Positions 12,840 through 14,305 of a DNA stretch of 14,305 nucleotides are shown here, one piece after another. The notes under the pieces are model-generated. The model was not told the DNA's origin and ran no database searches. It saw only the letters and a program-made list of their open reading frames with translations. Source of the stretch: an uncultured Bacilli bacterium (lineage in GTDB: Bacteria > Bacillota_I > Bacilli_A > RF39 > UBA660); the NCBI GenBank assembly GCA_944371545.1, contig CALVXT010000012.1, positions 1 to 14,305 of the forward strand, written 5' to 3'. The translations under genes and the position numbers were made by a program. Position 1 is the first letter of the stretch. The number at the start of each line of letters is the position of its first letter.

Positions 12840-13940
12840 ATGGAGTATATAATTATTGGATTATTAATTTTATTAATTTTTTTGATTGTATTTTTACTTA
12901 TTAAATTAAATAAGAATACGCAAAATGATTTGGTTGTAACGGAAAAACTTGGAAATTTTCAAAATTCTTTAACTAAAGAAATAGGAGATTTTAAGTATGA
13001 GTTTTCTAATAATTTAAAGAAAGATTTTGATTCTTTAAATGATCGTATGGAACAAAGACTTATTTTAATTAATGAAAAAGTAAATACTAGATTAGATGAA
13101 AATTTTGAAAAAACAAATAAAACTTTTACAAATGTTTTAGAGAGGCTTTCTAAAATTGATGAAGCACAAAAGAAAATCGATAGTTTATCGACAGAGATTG
13201 TTTCTTTACAAAGCGTTTTAACTGATAAAAAAACAAGAGGAATTTTTGGAGAAGTCAATTTAAATTATATTTTGACCAGTGTTTTTGGAGAGAAAAATGA
13301 TCGGATTTATGAGATTCAATATAAACTTCCAAATGGATATATTGCCGATTCTATTTTGCACGCACCTGAACCATTAGGAAATGTTTGTATTGATTCAAAA
13401 TTTCCGTTAGAAAATTATGAAAAAATGACAAATAAAAGCTTATCTAAAGAAGAACGAGATATGGCTACGAAATTATTTAAGATGGATGTAAAAAAACATA
13501 TCGAAGCAATTAGTAGTAAATATATTATAGCGGGAGTTACAGCTGATCAAGCGATTTTATTTTTACCTGCTGAAGCGATATTTGCTGAAATCAACGCATA
13601 TCATCCAGATTTGTTAAAAGAGGCTTATGCTAAACATGTATGGATTACTTCACCAACGACTTTAATGAGTACTTTAACTACGCTTGCTATGATCATTAAA
13701 AATATGGAAAGAGATAAATACGCTAAAGTTATTCAAGTAGAACTTAATAAACTTTCTGTTGAGTTTCAAAGATATAAAGAACGTTGGGATAAATTATCTA
13801 GAAGTATTGAAACTGTTAGTAATGATGTTAAAGCAATTAATACTACAACTGAGAAAATTACAAAACGTTTTGATTCAATTAATCAAGTGGAAATTCCAGA
13901 ACTTTCTTATTCTGAAAAAGAAGATACTAAGAATTTGTAA
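12840..13940 (+). CDS. rmuC: RmuC-family DNA recombination protein
   Basis: RmuC proteins limit recombination at inverted repeats and are predicted membrane-tethered nucleases. The 366 residues show an N-terminal membrane helix (about 2-22), a long charged coiled coil (about 28-128) and the conserved RmuC domain (about 132-335). That domain starts TRGIFGEVNLNYILTSVFGE, continues with CIDSKFPLENYEKM, where the aspartate and lysine fit the D-x-K step of a PD-(D/E)XK-like site, and includes FLPAEAIFAEINA and VWITSPTTLMSTLTT. The length suits the shorter Firmicute forms. It is preceded by AGGAAGTGAT and followed by a terminator at 14113. Nothing ties it to the pilus block; it looks like a chromosomal neighbour. 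Confidence 0.95.
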   Translation: MEYIIIGLLILLIFLIVFLLIKLNKNTQNDLVVTEKLGNFQNSLTKEIGDFKYEFSNNLKKDFDSLNDRMEQRLILINEKVNTRLDENFEKTNKTFTNVLERLSKIDEAQKKIDSLSTEIVSLQSVLTDKKTRGIFGEVNLNYILTSVFGEKNDRIYEIQYKLPNGYIADSILHAPEPLGNVCIDSKFPLENYEKMTNKSLSKEERDMATKLFKMDVKKHIEAISSKYIIAGVTADQAILFLPAEAIFAEINAYHPDLLKEAYAKHVWITSPTTLMSTLTTLAMIIKNMERDKYAKVIQVELNKLSVEFQRYKERWDKLSRSIETVSNDVKAINTTTEKITKRFDSINQVEIPELSYSEKEDTKNL

Positions 13941-14112
13941 AAATTTTGATGTGTTTGTTATCATCTATTGTTATGAAATTCAAATTAAGATATTGATAAA
14001 TAATTAAAGTAGTAAAGTATGTAAGAAATTATTATATTTAGTGCTTTTTTTACAAAATAAGACAAAACCTATCAATTTCTCCTCTTGAAAAGAAAGAAAA
14101 TAAAAGTAAAAT

Positions 14113-14141
14113 AAATTCTCAAGAAACGGAGAATTTTTTTT
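14113..14141 (+). terminator. terminator whose 3' arm holds the next gene's ribosome-binding site
   Basis: AAATTCTC (14113-14120) pairs perfectly with GAGAATTT (14129-14136) around an 8-base loop and is followed by a T tract to 14141. This is an intrinsic terminator for transcripts from rmuC. The only purine-rich Shine-Dalgarno candidate for the next gene, CGGAGA (14128-14132 and onward), lies inside the 3' arm, nine bases before its ATG. Confidence 0.7.
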
Positions 14142-14305
14142 ATGAATACAAAACTATTAGAAAAACAAAACGAAAAATTTTATACAGCAAAATATGATCG
14201 TGCTTTTAAAGAAATTTTTTTAAATGAAAAAAATGAAAAACTTTTATTAGCTGTATTAAAAGAAAGTTTACATACCGAGGTCATGAAAGTTATTCAAAGA
14301 AATAT
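14142..14305 (+). CDS. PD-(D/E)XK nuclease-family transposase, N-terminal part
   Basis: The frame is open for 54 codons to the window end. It starts MNTKLLEKQNEKFYTAKYDR, then AFKEIFLNEKNEKLLLAVLK and ESLHTEVMKV. The D-x-x-FKxIF...N..LL..LL pattern is the start of the PD-(D/E)XK nuclease-family transposases (Rpn/PDDEXK_2 type), which are abundant in gut Firmicutes. The catalytic PD-(D/E)XK residues lie beyond the window. The ribosome-binding site is contained in the hairpin just upstream. Whether the gene is intact cannot be judged here. Confidence 0.75.
   Translation, partial: MNTKLLEKQNEKFYTAKYDRAFKEIFLNEKNEKLLLAVLKESLHTEVMKVIQRN

Noticed and set aside
12959..13258. 99-codon minus-strand frame
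   Set aside because: Antisense to the rmuC coiled-coil region; Ser/Phe/Lys-rich mirror of AAA/GAA codons.

Overview
The window is a strongly AT-rich stretch of bacterial DNA. Shine-Dalgarno sites are of the AGGAGG/GGTGAT type, TGA is used as a stop codon, sigma-70-type promoters with 17-bp spacing are common, and the secreted or pilus proteins need only a single membrane to cross. This points to a low-GC monoderm Firmicute, probably an uncultured gut-type member of the Bacilli/Erysipelotrichia. That placement is inferred from composition and gene content, not from a marker gene.

Left edge (1-1075, minus strand): an IS110-family transposase cut by the window edge. Its upstream non-coding end folds into hairpins, as expected for an IS110 bridge RNA. 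A lone -10 box sits at the presumed element end.

Centre (1160-12201, all plus strand): a block of pilus/secretion genes. It holds a CpaF/TadA-like hexameric ATPase, two TadB/TadC-like platform proteins, two small cysteine-rich pilin-like proteins, two larger pilin-like proteins, and a TadZ/CpaE-like protein with a decayed P-loop. After an interruption come a large membrane-anchored cell-wall hydrolase (degenerate SpoIID-like, glucosaminidase-like and C39-like domains), an unrecognised membrane-anchored extracellular protein, and a VirD4/TraG-type coupling ATPase with a long repetitive tail. The four pilin-like proteins share an N-terminal M-[KR]-[EQ]-A-[TI]-G motif. A Tad/type IV pilus engine next to a type IV secretion coupling protein, with no VirB4, relaxase or prepilin peptidase in view, is the most unusual feature. 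I infer a pilus-like machine fed by, or cooperating with, a DNA- or protein-pumping ATPase through a locally opened cell wall. The substrate is unknown.

Interruption (6595-7014): the gap between the TadZ-like gene and the hydrolase is not empty. It holds a terminator, an extended -10 promoter, a 29-codon gene for a tiny membrane peptide, and a convergent minus-strand RNA of about 88 nt with its own TATAAT box and a terminator ending in a T tract. The two RNAs begin with nearly the same 15 bases. This looks like a type I toxin-antitoxin locus.

Right edge (12202-14305): a short rhodanese-like gene, a bidirectional terminator, rmuC, and the start of a PD-(D/E)XK nuclease-family transposase gene cut by the window end. 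The first two look like ordinary chromosomal genes, so the pilus/secretion block probably sits between mobile DNA on the left and chromosomal genes on the right.
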